A stretch of 60,177 bases of DNA from Chlamydia trachomatis (GTDB lineage: Bacteria; Chlamydiota; Chlamydiia; Chlamydiales; Rhabdochlamydiaceae). The translations under genes and the position numbers were made by a program. Where the stretch lies: assembly GCA_945898205.1 (NCBI GenBank), contig CAMDHO010000008.1, positions 1-60,177 of the forward strand. The letters run 5' to 3'. The notes below the pieces were generated by a model. The model was not told where the DNA came from and searched no databases. It saw only the letters and a program-made list of their open reading frames with translations. Each line of letters starts with the position of its first letter. Position 1 is the first letter of the stretch. Of the stretch, positions 17,074-27,802 are shown one piece after another.

Positions 17074-18334
17074 AATAATCCCCCCTCTCCTCTAACAAAC
17101 CTACAAAGCGTTGAAATTCCTTACCTCTTTGCCTATAGTCACAAAACATATCAAAACTAGAACAGCCTGGAGAGAGCAAAACAAACTCTCCTGGCGCAGC
17201 TATCATCGATGCTTCTCTCACGGCAATTTCTAAAGAATCCACTATTTTCACATTAAAAAAAAGGCCTAATTCCTCTTGAATCTTATGAGCTGCTTCTCCA
17301 ATTAAAAACACATGACTAACCTTATCTTGAAAAGCGCCCTTCCAAGGCAGGTAAGAAGCTCGCTTATCCACACCACCTGCAATTAGCACCCCTGATCCTG
17401 ACATAGAATCAACTGCTTTTATCACCGCATCCACATTAGTCCCTTTGCTATCATCATAATAGCTAACCCTAGAGACTTCTTTTACAAATTCGATCCGGTG
17501 AGAAGGCTTTTTAAACGTTTTTAAACCTCTTATAAAAGCCTCTTCCTCGACTCCTAATTTAGAACAAAGAAGCCATGCAGCATTCGCATTAATTCTATCA
17601 TGCCCAGTCAAAAAATGTAATGTGATGGATGATAATTCCATGCCAAAAGAAAAAAAAGAACCAGAGAAAAGTTCTAAATAGCCCTCTAGAACATCTTCAT
17701 AAACATATAAAACACCCTGAGACTTTATCATATCTTCTATTCTGACTTTAGCTTGAGCATACTCTTTTAAACTTGAATACCGATCTAAATGATCAGGTGT
17801 AATATTTAAAATAACAGCTGCATCAAATACTTTAGATTCTATCCGTTCTAACTGGTAAGAACTCAATTCGATAACAGCAATTTCTTCGGGATCTGCCGTA
17901 ATCATATATTTCGTTAACGCATCACCAACATTCCCTAAAGCTTTAGCTTTTTTTCCAGAAGAGCGCAGTATATGCTCGACGAGTAACGTCACCGTTGTTT
18001 TTCCATTAGTTCCTGTAATAGCTACAGCAGGTTGCTTCATATATCTCAATGCGAGCTCAACTTCTCCTATAACTTCAACCCCCTCATCTATCGCTTGAAT
18101 AATCAAAGGATGACTACTCGGGATTCCTGGGGATAATATAACAAGAGAAAAACTCTTTAAACACTCGATTTCAGATTCGTTTAACAGCGTTAAACCTAAA
18201 GACTCAACTTCTTTAAATTCTGTTTTTTTTTGATCCACCCCTGACACATCATAGCCTAAAAACAATAAAAACTCGACAGCCGCCTTGCCGCTAACTCCAA
18301 GACCTATAACTAGTGCTTTTTTTCCCAGCAACAT
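17063..18334 (-). CDS. murD: UDP-N-acetylmuramoyl-L-alanine--D-glutamate ligase
   Basis: MurD adds D-glutamate to UDP-MurNAc-L-Ala in the cytoplasm. The 423 residues contain the N-terminal VIGLGVSGKAAVEFL, the P-loop AITGTNGKTTVTLLVEHI near residue 104, ELSSYQLERI, NITPDHLDRY, YDDSKGTNVDAVIKA and LLSPGCSSFDMF. All are typical of MurD, and the length is normal. It lies 8 bp downstream of mraY and overlaps the LysM gene, so the four genes murF-mraY-murD-nlpD read as one operon. Confidence 0.95.
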   Translation of the reverse strand: MLLGKKALVIGLGVSGKAAVEFLLFLGYDVSGVDQKKTEFKEVESLGLTLLNESEIECLKSFSLVILSPGIPSSHPLIIQAIDEGVEVIGEVELALRYMKQPAVAITGTNGKTTVTLLVEHILRSSGKKAKALGNVGDALTKYMITADPEEIAVIELSSYQLERIESKVFDAAVILNITPDHLDRYSSLKEYAQAKVRIEDMIKSQGVLYVYEDVLEGYLELFSGSFFSFGMELSSITLHFLTGHDRINANAAWLLCSKLGVEEEAFIRGLKTFKKPSHRIEFVKEVSRVSYYDDSKGTNVDAVIKAVDSMSGSGVLIAGGVDKRASYLPWKGAFQDKVSHVFLIGEAAHKIQEELGLFFNVKIVDSLEIAVREASMIAAPGEFVLLSPGCSSFDMFCDYRQRGKEFQRFVGLLEERGDYYEP

Positions 18335-18342
18335 CGATTACC

Positions 18343-19566
18343 TCATTGTAATTTTAAAGAGACAATTCCAAACAAGCAAAGTAAAAGAGTTATAATCCAA
18401 AAACGAAGAACAATCTTAGTTTCCGGCCATCCTTTATATTCAAAATGATGATGAAGAGGAGAGCATAAAAAAATTCTTTTTCGATATATTTTAAAGCTTG
18501 CTACTTGCAAAATAACCGACAAAGTTTCTGCAATGAAAATGCCCCCCGCTAGTGCGAGTAAAAACTCTCTTCGTAGCAAGACAGAACCGACTCCAATAAT
18601 AGCTCCTAAAGCCAAAGAACCTGTATCTCCCATAAAAACTTGAGCTGGACTGCCATTAAACCAAAGGAAACCAAGACAAGCTCCCATTAAAGCAAACATA
18701 TAAATCGCAATCTCTCCGCTTCCTTCAATATAAATAATATTCAAGTAACGCGATAGCTCAATATTATTAGAAAAAAAAGCTATGACCGCAAGCACTGCCG
18801 ATACCATAATCAAACAACCGGAAGCTAATCCATCTAATCCATCTGTCAGATTTACTGCATTAGACGATCCTGTTATGACAAATAAAGTAAAAACAATTCC
18901 TAATAGAACAGAAGCACCTTTTAAAACAACTACAGGATCTTTTAAAAAAGGCATATAATATCTACAAGAATAGTCTGATAGAGGAACTATCTTAAGCGCT
19001 TCTTTACCATCTATAATTATATGCTCTTTAGCTATAGGCGGTGTAAACCAATTTCCTTGAGTAAATGACTTACTAACAGCTGGAACAAATAAATATAGAG
19101 CCAAAACAGAAGCAAAGGCCAGTTGTAACATCATTTTCTTTTTAGCTCTCAACCCTTTGGAGTTTTTGTGCCTTAGTTTTAGATAATCATCATATGCTCC
19201 AATTCCACCTACCCATACCGTCGTAAGAAAAAGAATCAATGTAAATATAGAATGGAGATCCATCCAAAGAAATAAAGAAATCAACATAGAAACTAAAATT
19301 AAAATCCCCCCCATTGTTGGGGTATTTTTCTTTTTTTGATGTAATTCTGCTAACATAGGGCAATCTTCTACACGAATAGACTGACCTGTCTTAAGTTCGT
19401 AAAGTTTTTTAATGAATGAGGGGCCTAGGAAAAGAATAAAGATCAAAGACGTCAAAGCTGCTAAAATCATTCTTGTAGAAGAATAAGAAAAGGCCGCGGG
19501 AACCTGAAAAGAAAACATTTTTTGCAGGTAATCAAATAAAAGTAATAACACAGAAGTAGGATCCAA
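18343..19566 (-). CDS. mraY: phospho-MurNAc-pentapeptide translocase
   Basis: MraY moves phospho-MurNAc-pentapeptide onto undecaprenyl phosphate to make lipid I. The protein has about ten membrane helices. Family motifs include TPTMGGILI, GAYDDYLKL, NAVNLTDGLDGLASG, FMGDTGSLALGA and the histidine stretch CSPLHHHFEYKGWPE. At 407 residues it is longer than E. coli MraY (360), mainly through an insert after helix 4 (around QGNWFTPPIAKEHIIIDG). It sits between murF and murD. Confidence 0.95.
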   Translation of the reverse strand: MDPTSVLLLLFDYLQKMFSFQVPAAFSYSSTRMILAALTSLIFILFLGPSFIKKLYELKTGQSIRVEDCPMLAELHQKKKNTPTMGGILILVSMLISLFLWMDLHSIFTLILFLTTVWVGGIGAYDDYLKLRHKNSKGLRAKKKMMLQLAFASVLALYLFVPAVSKSFTQGNWFTPPIAKEHIIIDGKEALKIVPLSDYSCRYYMPFLKDPVVVLKGASVLLGIVFTLFVITGSSNAVNLTDGLDGLASGCLIMVSAVLAVIAFFSNNIELSRYLNIIYIEGSGEIAIYMFALMGACLGFLWFNGSPAQVFMGDTGSLALGAIIGVGSVLLRREFLLALAGGIFIAETLSVILQVASFKIYRKRIFLCSPLHHHFEYKGWPETKIVLRFWIITLLLCLFGIVSLKLQ

Positions 19567-19625
19567 TTTTAAAAATTAACAGGTATTTCCAATATTAAGA
19601 CACCCAAGACTAAAAACTCAAACCC

Positions 19626-20936
19626 TTAATCTCTGACATCCAAAACTTCCCATATTTTCAAAGACTTCGAAGCTTTAACTAAAACTACATCCCCCTTTTC
19701 TACACAAGAATAAAACGTTTCATGCAACTCTTTTGCGCTTTGGAAAAAATGTGCCGGCTTTCCTGAAAGAGAAAATTCCTCTGCCATATAAGAAGCATCC
19801 CCAGCTAAACAAAGAAGAAGATCCGCTTTCTCTGATGCGATACGACCTATCTCTTGATGCGCTTTTTGAGAAAACGCACCAAGCTCCCTCATTTCACCCA
19901 AAACTGCCACCACTTTTTTCCCCTCTTGTGGTTTTGGCAAATTTTGCAAAGCAGCCTTTACAGACTCTGGATTGGCATTATATGCATCGTTGATATAGGT
20001 AATCCCTTGCTTTTCTAACTGTTCAAAACGCCCTTTATAAGGAACCAATTTCATTGCTTGAGAAAAAATTGCATCCCATTCTACACCAAATTCTCTTGCT
20101 ACCAAGGCTGCCCCTAAAAAATTCTCAATAAGATGGTCTGCCGTAAAAGGCAAAGAAAAAGACCTTCCCTCATAGAAAAAAAGATCTCCCTCTCTATGCA
20201 AACCTGAAGCAGATCCATAAAAAACCTTTTCAGGCCCTTCTTGCTTTTGAAAGGCCTGAAATTGCCGAGCCTGCAGATTGATAAAGGCTTTTTTTGTATG
20301 CGGGTGCAATAAGATCTCAGATTTAGCCTCTGCTATCTCTTCAAGCCCGCCTGGAAAATATACAGCATGGGCTAAAGCTATCTTTGTCATTATTACGATT
20401 TCTGGGGGCACCATTTCTAAAAGAGACTTAATTTCCCCATGAAAGCTCATTCCCATTTCAGCAACAAAAACCTCTCCATTTTTCTCCATATTCAAAATAC
20501 CAAGAGGCAATCCTAGTTGAGAATTGGCATTGCCAGGTGTTTTTCTAACACGAAAAGCCCCTTCTAAAAGCGTTGCCAAAAATTCTTTTGTCGTCGTTTT
20601 ACCAACAGACCCAGTTATTGCTATACATCTTAACTTTTCCAGGGACATTCTCCGCTTAGCAAGTTTTTGCAAAGAACTAACAACATTATCAACTCGAATG
20701 AGATAAAGGCCTGGAATTTCTTCTAAAAACCATCTAGATACCACAGCGCAAATAGCACCCTTTAAAGCCACTTCCCTTAAAAAGTCATGACCATCGGAAT
20801 GCTCCCCCTTTAAAGCAAAAAAAACAAAACCAGGAAACACAAGCCTACTATCAAAAGCAAAACCACGAATCGGCAAATCAGGAAAAACCTCTCCCTCTAA
20901 AACCATGCCAACATCCCTTAAGCTCATTCCTTCCAT
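19626..20936 (-). CDS. murF: UDP-MurNAc-tripeptide--D-alanyl-D-alanine ligase
   Basis: MurF adds the D-Ala-D-Ala dipeptide to UDP-MurNAc-tripeptide. The 436 residues show the N-terminal DSRLVFPGFVFFALKGEHSDG, the P-loop AITGSVGKTTTKEFL, TPGNANSQLGLPL, YNDAYNANPESVKAAL and VAVLGEMRELG. Length is normal. It is the first gene of the minus-strand wall-synthesis operon, with about 550 bp of noncoding DNA upstream before tRNA-Cys, which should hold the operon promoter. A murF-groEL neighbourhood is also seen in Chlamydiaceae. Confidence 0.95.
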   Translation of the reverse strand: MEGMSLRDVGMVLEGEVFPDLPIRGFAFDSRLVFPGFVFFALKGEHSDGHDFLREVALKGAICAVVSRWFLEEIPGLYLIRVDNVVSSLQKLAKRRMSLEKLRCIAITGSVGKTTTKEFLATLLEGAFRVRKTPGNANSQLGLPLGILNMEKNGEVFVAEMGMSFHGEIKSLLEMVPPEIVIMTKIALAHAVYFPGGLEEIAEAKSEILLHPHTKKAFINLQARQFQAFQKQEGPEKVFYGSASGLHREGDLFFYEGRSFSLPFTADHLIENFLGAALVAREFGVEWDAIFSQAMKLVPYKGRFEQLEKQGITYINDAYNANPESVKAALQNLPKPQEGKKVVAVLGEMRELGAFSQKAHQEIGRIASEKADLLLCLAGDASYMAEEFSLSGKPAHFFQSAKELHETFYSCVEKGDVVLVKASKSLKIWEVLDVRD

Positions 20937-21178
20937 ACCAATGCCTCCAAAAGAAAAAAACTACTAGAAAACTATTAAAAAGAAAAGAATTAACGCGCTT
21001 ACAGATTTTTTTAAAAAACCAACAACTAGAAAACTAAAATTAGCAGAAATAATTTAATATATTTACAGTAAAGCACTTGAACTTATAAAAACTTAAAGAA
21101 AACATAGGATATCAGATTGTTGTTAAAAGAACATTCGGCTGAATAATTGAGTTATGCCGATGTCGGTATAATAGGATC
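20937..21178 (-). promoter_or_regulatory. upstream region of the murF operon
   Basis: The divergent-side noncoding DNA upstream of murF is very AT-rich. The operon promoter should lie here by position. I cannot pick a single -35/-10 pair with confidence. Confidence 0.3.
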
Positions 21179-21340
21179 CTAGTTTTTATTTATTTGTCTT
21201 TTTTTAATTAATGGATCCAGCAATTCATAGTCTAGAGGAACTGCTCTAAGTTCTTCTATGGAATCCAAATCACAGAAAGCACTCACACTTCCTAAAAAAT
21301 TCTTTTCATAAATCCTTTTATAAGTGATTTTTATCCACAA
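21179..21340 (-). pseudogene. 53-codon remnant of an unknown protein
   Basis: A minus-strand frame from a TTG at 21338-21340 to a TAG at 21179-21181 encodes LWIKITYKRIYEKNFLGSVS, then AFCDLDSIEELRAVPLDYEL and a lysine-rich end. The composition looks like a true protein, but no ribosome-binding site precedes the TTG, and a stop lies directly upstream. It is probably the tail of a lost gene. I do not recognise the family. Confidence 0.3.
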
Positions 21341-21440
21341 TTAAAAAAATATGCTCACCAATTAATTAAGAACATAAAAAGAATAATCGCTCTAAATGAT
21401 GCATTTATTCTGTGAACCGGCAAAATTCAACAAAAAAACA

Positions 21441-21470
21441 TTGACTTCATATAGGCATCTCATCCATGAT
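21441..21470 (+). promoter_or_regulatory. likely sigma-70-type promoter for tRNA-Cys and rsmI
   Basis: A -35 box TTGACT (21441-21446) is followed after 18 bases by CATGAT (21465-21470) as -10. The tRNA starts 19 bases further on. The spacing fits a stable-RNA promoter. The -10 box matches consensus at four of six positions. Confidence 0.45.
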
Positions 21471-21488
21471 TTTGCCATCTTTAAATTC

Positions 21489-21560
21489 GGTGGCATGGCC
21501 AAGTGGTAAGGCAGAAGCCTGCAAAGCTTCCACTCCCCAGTTCGAATCTGGGTGCCACCT
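21489..21560 (+). tRNA. tRNA-Cys (anticodon GCA)
   Basis: A 72-base cloverleaf. The acceptor stem GGTGGCA pairs with TGCCACC. The anticodon stem GAAGC/GCTTC encloses the loop CTGCAAA, giving anticodon GCA. The T arm contains GTTCGAATC. CCA is not encoded. The coding gene rsmI starts 29 bases downstream, so the two are probably co-transcribed. Confidence 0.95.
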
Positions 21561-21589
21561 ATTTATAACAACCCCCTTGGACTAGTATA

Positions 21590-22402
21590 TTGCTCTACCT
21601 CATAGCAACTCCGATAGGCAACCTGTCAGACTTCTCATTCCGCGCAGTAGACACATGTCAAAAATGCGATTACCTTCTATGCGAAGACACTAGAAGAAGC
21701 TCCATCTTACTAAAGCATTACGACATCCATAAACCATTGAGAAGCTACCACTTGTTCAATGAAACTGAAAAACTCGAAGGTGTTTTAAAAGATTTAGCAG
21801 AAGGCAAGGAAATAGGACTCTTAAGCGACGGGGGAACGCCCGCTCTTTGCGATCCAGGTGCTTTACTCGTCAGTTCCGCTAGAGAAAGAAAGCTCCCTAT
21901 AACAACAATTCCCGGCCCCTGCGCACTGATTCAAGCTTTAATTTTGTCTGGGTTTCCTACTCACCCCTTCCAATTTTTCGGATTCCTTCCGCGCAAAGAA
22001 ACTGAAATTTTACACCTCTTACCCTCTGTATTTTCCTTCTCAGGAACCTCCATCTTTTATGAAAGCCCTCAACGCCTTCTAGACACCCTTCTCCTAATTT
22101 CCAAACTATCCCCTCAAACCGAAGTCGCTGTAGCTAGAGAACTTACTAAAACATTTGAAGAAGTCCTTTCTTTTACTGCCTTAGATGCCCACACCCACTT
22201 TTTAAACAATCCCGCAAGAGGAGAAGTCGTCCTTCTTATTAAGGGCTTTCAAGAAAATTTCACCAACAAAGACCCAAACGCCTTAGTCGAAGAGCTGGTG
22301 GCTACCTATAAAATATCCTTAACAGATGCCATTAAAACAGCCGCCCACCTTCTAAAAATCCCGAAACAAAACATCTATAAATTATTTCACTCAGAAAAAT
22401 AG
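21590..22402 (+). CDS. rsmI: 16S rRNA 2'-O-methyltransferase RsmI
   Basis: RsmI methylates the ribose of C1402 in 16S rRNA using SAM. The 270 residues belong to the tetrapyrrole-methylase fold. They contain LYLIATPIGNLSDFSFRAV at the start, CEDTRRSSILL, LLSDGGTPALCDPGALLV (SAM loop), PGPCALIQALILSGFPT and FYESPQRLLDTL. The start is a TTG at 21590-21592; no in-frame ATG fits, since family proteins begin just before this motif. The ribosome-binding site is weak. It follows tRNA-Cys closely. Its TAG stop lies inside the CIRCE-like element of the next gene. Confidence 0.93.
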   Translation: MLYLIATPIGNLSDFSFRAVDTCQKCDYLLCEDTRRSSILLKHYDIHKPLRSYHLFNETEKLEGVLKDLAEGKEIGLLSDGGTPALCDPGALLVSSARERKLPITTIPGPCALIQALILSGFPTHPFQFFGFLPRKETEILHLLPSVFSFSGTSIFYESPQRLLDTLLLISKLSPQTEVAVARELTKTFEEVLSFTALDAHTHFLNNPARGEVVLLIKGFQENFTNKDPNALVEELVATYKISLTDAIKTAAHLLKIPKQNIYKLFHSEK

Positions 22403-22425
22403 CACTCCCTTAACCTATTTGCTAA
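22399..22425 (+). promoter_or_regulatory. CIRCE-like HrcA operator upstream of groEL
   Basis: The left arm ATAGCACTC matches TTAGCACTC at 8/9 positions. A spacer of exactly 9 bases follows. The right arm ATTTGCTAA matches GAGTGCTAA at 6/9. This fits the CIRCE operator bound by the heat-shock repressor HrcA. It lies 109 bp upstream of the groEL start and just before a promoter. Confidence 0.45.
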
Positions 22426-22441
22426 AACAGCGAGAAAGAAG

Positions 22442-22470
22442 TTGCTATTTTCCTTTTTCTACCTTAAGAT
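22442..22470 (+). promoter_or_regulatory. probable groEL promoter
   Basis: TTGCTA (22442-22447) as -35 is followed after 17 bases by TAAGAT (22465-22470) as -10. The ATG is 64 bases downstream and is preceded by AAAGGAG. The CIRCE-like site lies immediately upstream. Confidence 0.5.
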
Positions 22471-22483
22471 AAAGGTCTTTTAA

Positions 22484-24121
<1,638 letters not shown>

Positions 24122-24144
24122 GTCAAAACCAGACGCAGTTCTTA

Positions 24145-24176
24145 AAAAGGAGCTTTCTTAAAAAGCTCCTTTTTTC
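24145..24176 (+). terminator. terminator after groEL
   Basis: The perfect stem AAAAGGAGCTTT / AAAGCTCCTTTT is followed by further T. It lies 24 bases after the groEL stop and works for both strands, so it also marks the end of the AAA-nuclease pseudogene arriving from the right. Confidence 0.88.
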
Positions 24177-24190
24177 TTCTAAGTCAGCCA

Positions 24191-25901
24191 TCAAATAGAT
24201 TTCTCTTTAATGACTAAGCGCTTTCCATGAAAAGCAATCCCAAGAATAAGAAATTTTTTTATTTCAAGGTTTTGCATTTTGGCTACGTAATTTTGCTTTT
24301 CAATTTGGTTTAAAGCCTCAGAGGCCCCGCTGTTCAACTCTTTCTCTGTATGCACTTTTTTAAACTCGATCACAATTCCAAGCTTTGAGCGGTCTTTAGG
24401 GATCACACAAACATCATAGCATCCAAATCCACTTTCTCTATTGGATTTTACTTCGTATGTTTTTTCTAAGGCAACAAGAAGTCCAAGAACAAATGAGTGG
24501 TAGACCATTTCTGGTTCCTCTGCTAGGGAGTCATGAAAGCTCCTGCTTTTGATAATGATTGCCTGAACTAATTCCGTAAAGAGTTTCACATTTCCTGCGG
24601 TTAAGCTTCCAAGTAGAGCGGGGAGGCCTTGGCTCGGAAGGCTCATTTCCATCCACTTAGTAATACTAAATTTAAATAGATCTTGGATCTCTTTATTTGG
24701 AATTTTTAGCTCGCACTGCAAAGCGCCATCTTCATAGACAGGTTTTTGATTGAGAGTTAAATAGCCGCTAAAAAGAAAAAGAGCAAAAACCGCATCCGGC
24801 TTGTTATTCAGATCGTTAAGTGAAACGCCTTCGTCGATTGGTTTTATAACTGGCTCTCCCAGAAGGAGTTTCTCCATCTCCTGTTTCATTAACGAAGACC
24901 CTTGAATGAGAAGTTTTTTTATGAGTTCGTTATCGCTCGTTCCTATCCAGTACGGTCTAAGCTCTCCTTTTTCTTCTATACAGTTTAAAATAGACCAAGG
25001 ATTATAAAGAGCACTGGCCCCTATTCGATATCCATTATACCAAGCACGAATTTCATCCATCTGATGAGAAATGCTATGTTCTTTTAAAAGAGAGGATATT
25101 TCTTCTTCTAAAAAACCAAATTTATCACAGAACTGTTCATTAAGCACGGTATACGAGATGCAATTGTTTAAGCCTGAAAAGACAGCTTCTTTTGCTATAG
25201 GTAAAATTCCTGTTAAAACAGCTCTTCCTAGACTGGGATTATCTTTTAGTCCTTCTCCAAGCCATTCACGCATAAATTCGATCATAGAATCATAAAAGGA
25301 GTGGAGATAGGCAGCCTGAACAGGGGTGTCATATTCATCGATGAGAACGATCACTTTTTTTTGAGTCTATCGATTAAGCCAAAGAGTGAGTTTTTTCAAG
25401 CTGTCAGCAAAAAGAGCCTGGTTAGCTGATCCGTCAAGAATCGACTGAAATTGTTTTTTTCCAGATCCTCTAAAAGAGATGCTCCTCTTTCTTTTCCTCT
25501 AGCTATAGGATCTGGAAAAAGAGCAGATAAAAGGATTCTATGCCTTCCGAACTCTGCGCTAATGAGCAGCTTTAAATTTTCATAGGCGTGATCGCATGCA
25601 CTATTTTTAATTTTTTTAAGTGAAATAAATATCACCGGATACTGACCTTGCTCTTTGCCAAATTCTGTTTTCCAGATTTTGAAATTTTGAAAAAGCGGAG
25701 AGTTATCCTGGTCAGTTTTTTCAAAAAAATATTTAAGCATGGATAAATTGCTAGTTTTACCAAACCGTCTAGGTCTAGGGATGAGAATTACCTCAGTAGC
25801 AAGCCGAAGAACTTCTTCAATAAGGAGAGTTTTATCTATATAGGAATAATTCCCTTCAATAATTTTTTTTAATCGGAAATCCCGATAGGCAATTGTCTCA
25901 T
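24191..25901 (-). pseudogene. AAA-ATPase / PD-(D/E)XK nuclease-like protein, frameshifted
   Basis: The minus strand encodes a ~560-residue protein of the AAA-ATPase-like plus PD-(D/E)XK family in three pieces. From an ATG at 25899-25901 (RBS AAGGAG) it reads MRQLPIGISD. A shift in an A-run near 25868 gives KKIIEGNYSYIDKTLL and the Walker A-like RPRRFGKTSNLSML. A second shift near 25445 and a TAG at 25367-25369 break the next part. Walker B VIVLIDEYDTPV and the rest follow in a 387-codon frame. The C-terminal nuclease motif is ...GCYDVCVIP...GIVIEFKK. These genes are common in intracellular bacteria; the role is unknown. A second broken copy lies at 40049-41749. Confidence 0.85.
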
Positions 25902-26116
25902 AGAAGACTCCTTGATTTTTTACTCATTCCACAAATGAAACCTTAAATTGGATAGTTTTTTTATGTTTATAAAAAACAGAGGAAACACAACAAGTATGTT
26001 AGCTTATTATGTTAGAATTAAGCAGAAGCGTCATAATTTACAATTAATTACAACGTTTTTTAAAAAATCCTCATTAAGACTAGTCAAAACAAAGCTCGCT
26101 ATATTTGAAAAGGATT

Positions 26117-26536
26117 TTAGTGAAGATCTTTTTCAATTTCTTGCAAAGAAATTAAAGGCGCATCCGGATGATTAATTCCTTCGCAATAAGACCCTGTTTC
26201 TTCCCAAGCTTCGCGAGAGCTAAGAGTTTCTTTCCACCAAGGAAATGTTTGACATTGCTTCGGACGCACGGGATAAACAAGACATTTTTTATCTTTTAAA
26301 AAGACGCAGTCATATTCGCCATTTTTAGGACGCTCTATAAGAGCGAGCCGATCAGCATGAACTTTACGAACATATCGTTTTGTAAAATCTTGGATGGATA
26401 GTTTTAAATAAGACGAAATTGCTATAATTTCTTCTTCTGTAACCCAAACGTAGCCGGGGGATCCTGTACAACACTGCCCACATCCAGTACATTTAAAAGA
26501 TAGCCCCTTGTGAAACCAAGGAAGAGTTTCTGTCAT
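26117..26536 (-). CDS. YkgJ-type cysteine-cluster protein
   Basis: This 139-residue cytoplasmic protein belongs to the YkgJ/CxxCxxCC family, thought to bind zinc or an Fe-S centre. The N-terminal motif CTGCGQCCTGSPGYVWVTEEE is intact, and CVFLKDKKCLVYPVRPKQC with FPWW downstream supplies the remaining cysteines. The biochemical role of this widespread family is not established. It begins four bases downstream of the metallophosphoesterase gene, with which it should be co-transcribed and perhaps functionally linked. Confidence 0.85.
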   Translation of the reverse strand: MTETLPWFHKGLSFKCTGCGQCCTGSPGYVWVTEEEIIAISSYLKLSIQDFTKRYVRKVHADRLALIERPKNGEYDCVFLKDKKCLVYPVRPKQCQTFPWWKETLSSREAWEETGSYCEGINHPDAPLISLQEIEKDLH

Positions 26537-26540
26537 GTAA

Positions 26541-27416
26541 TCACCAATTAAAAGAAGTTATAGGACTAGGAGTCCAGGAAGTTTTTTCTATGCTCCATCG
26601 AAAAGGCCTAAAAGAGCAGCCAGTTTCTTGACACTCCATTAAAGTCCAACTTCCCGATTTTTTGCTCGCAGTCGATCCTGTATCCACAGAAATCGGAAGA
26701 CCCTCTTTACGCAAATCTAAAATTGTATGGCTATGGTCATGTCCATGAAGATAAAATCTTATTTGAGGGTAATTTCTTAAGATTTCTAAAAGGACTTTTT
26801 GCCTTTGCAATGCGGGGCGCCATTTTTTACTGTTAATTGGAAAATGATTTGCTAAAACAACTTGTGCCCCTTCAGGAAGAGAAGCCAAGGCTTCTTTTAA
26901 ATACTTTTCTGCCGTTTCTGAAAATCTTCCATGACTACATAGAAGCGGGGTTGCAAGAGTTGTATCTAAAAGTAAAAGCCACCAGTTTTCAGAAAGATGT
27001 TTTAAAGCCACTTGATGTAACTTTAAATCCCACTTTTGAGTGCCATAGTTTGAAGGGAAAAAATCATAAAATAACTTTTTCCTATAAGCTTCCTTTGTAT
27101 AGTGATCGTGATTCCCTGGAAGAACCACAACCTCCAAGCCCTCTTTTTTAAGCTTCTCAATAAAACAAGCAGCTTTAGTAAATTCAGCTTGGGACGACGT
27201 ACAACTTAAGTCTCCTGAAAGGAGAACAAGCTGTACGCCTTCTTTTTGCAATAAAGAAGGTATGGAATCCAAAATAGAATGATCAAAATCATTCTTTCTT
27301 CTTAAAAGAACATTAAGATTTCCAATCCATCTTTTATTTGCAAATTGTTTGAAATTAAATTCTATTTCTGAAAAATGCAAATCAGAAAGATGAGCCAAAC
27401 GAAAAGGCAGCGTCAT
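26541..27416 (-). CDS. calcineurin-like metallophosphoesterase
   Basis: This 291-residue cytoplasmic phosphoesterase carries the full metal-binding set: AHLSDLHFS, LSGDLSCT, LPGNHDHY, LANHFPIN and FYLHGHDHSH. The order and the N-terminal DLHF are typical of the CpdA-like class, which cleaves phosphodiesters or pyrophosphates. The true substrate is unknown. There is no signal peptide, unlike the phosphatase at 1489-2679. In C. trachomatis a phosphoesterase gene (CT754, from memory) also sits next to groEL3, so this is likely its orthologue. It forms a two-gene unit with the YkgJ-type gene. Confidence 0.88.
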   Translation of the reverse strand: MTLPFRLAHLSDLHFSEIEFNFKQFANKRWIGNLNVLLRRKNDFDHSILDSIPSLLQKEGVQLVLLSGDLSCTSSQAEFTKAACFIEKLKKEGLEVVVLPGNHDHYTKEAYRKKLFYDFFPSNYGTQKWDLKLHQVALKHLSENWWLLLLDTTLATPLLCSHGRFSETAEKYLKEALASLPEGAQVVLANHFPINSKKWRPALQRQKVLLEILRNYPQIRFYLHGHDHSHTILDLRKEGLPISVDTGSTASKKSGSWTLMECQETGCSFRPFRWSIEKTSWTPSPITSFNW

Positions 27417-27475
27417 TTATAAATGATCTTATTTAAGTTTTTAAAGGAACAAGATAACCTTTATTTCCTTAAAAC

Positions 27476-27802
27476 TCAACCCAATCTTCCCCTAGAAGAA
27501 GGTTGTTTTGAAAGCTTCTTCCTTAAACGACTAGCTCTTAACAAGTTTTGGCTACTTACACAGTGTGCCCAATGCTCATTTTCTGTATGGCAATGCGCAG
27601 GGGCCGCATTACTTATTAATTTTTCTGAGCTAGCAGTTCTTTTAGAATGTTTTTTAAGATGCTTTCTATCCATAACAGTCTCAATCCTAGCCACTTTAAC
27701 TAGTTTTGGAGCAGCAATAGTCTCTTCTTTCATCCCTTTTCTAACTTCTTTTCTCTCTTGCTTTTCTAACCTAGGAGTCATAGGCTCGCGTCTTTTATTC
27801 AT
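27476..27802 (-). CDS. small basic protein of unknown function
   Basis: The 108 residues are strongly basic (many Lys and Arg; MNKRREPMTPRLEKQERKE at the start, RKHLKKHSKRTAS in the middle) with a His/Cys-rich stretch AHCHTENEHWAHC that could bind metal. The family is not recognised. The start codon is supported by GAGGTGATTT directly upstream. An overlapping frame on the plus strand (27423-27833) has no ribosome-binding site. A nucleic-acid-binding role fits the charge but is inference. Confidence 0.5.
   Translation of the reverse strand: MNKRREPMTPRLEKQERKEVRKGMKEETIAAPKLVKVARIETVMDRKHLKKHSKRTASSEKLISNAAPAHCHTENEHWAHCVSSQNLLRASRLRKKLSKQPSSRGRLG

Noticed and set aside
25948-26175. 75-codon frame on the plus strand
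   Set aside because: It runs into the antisense of the YkgJ-type gene, has no recognisable motif and lies in AT-rich spacer.
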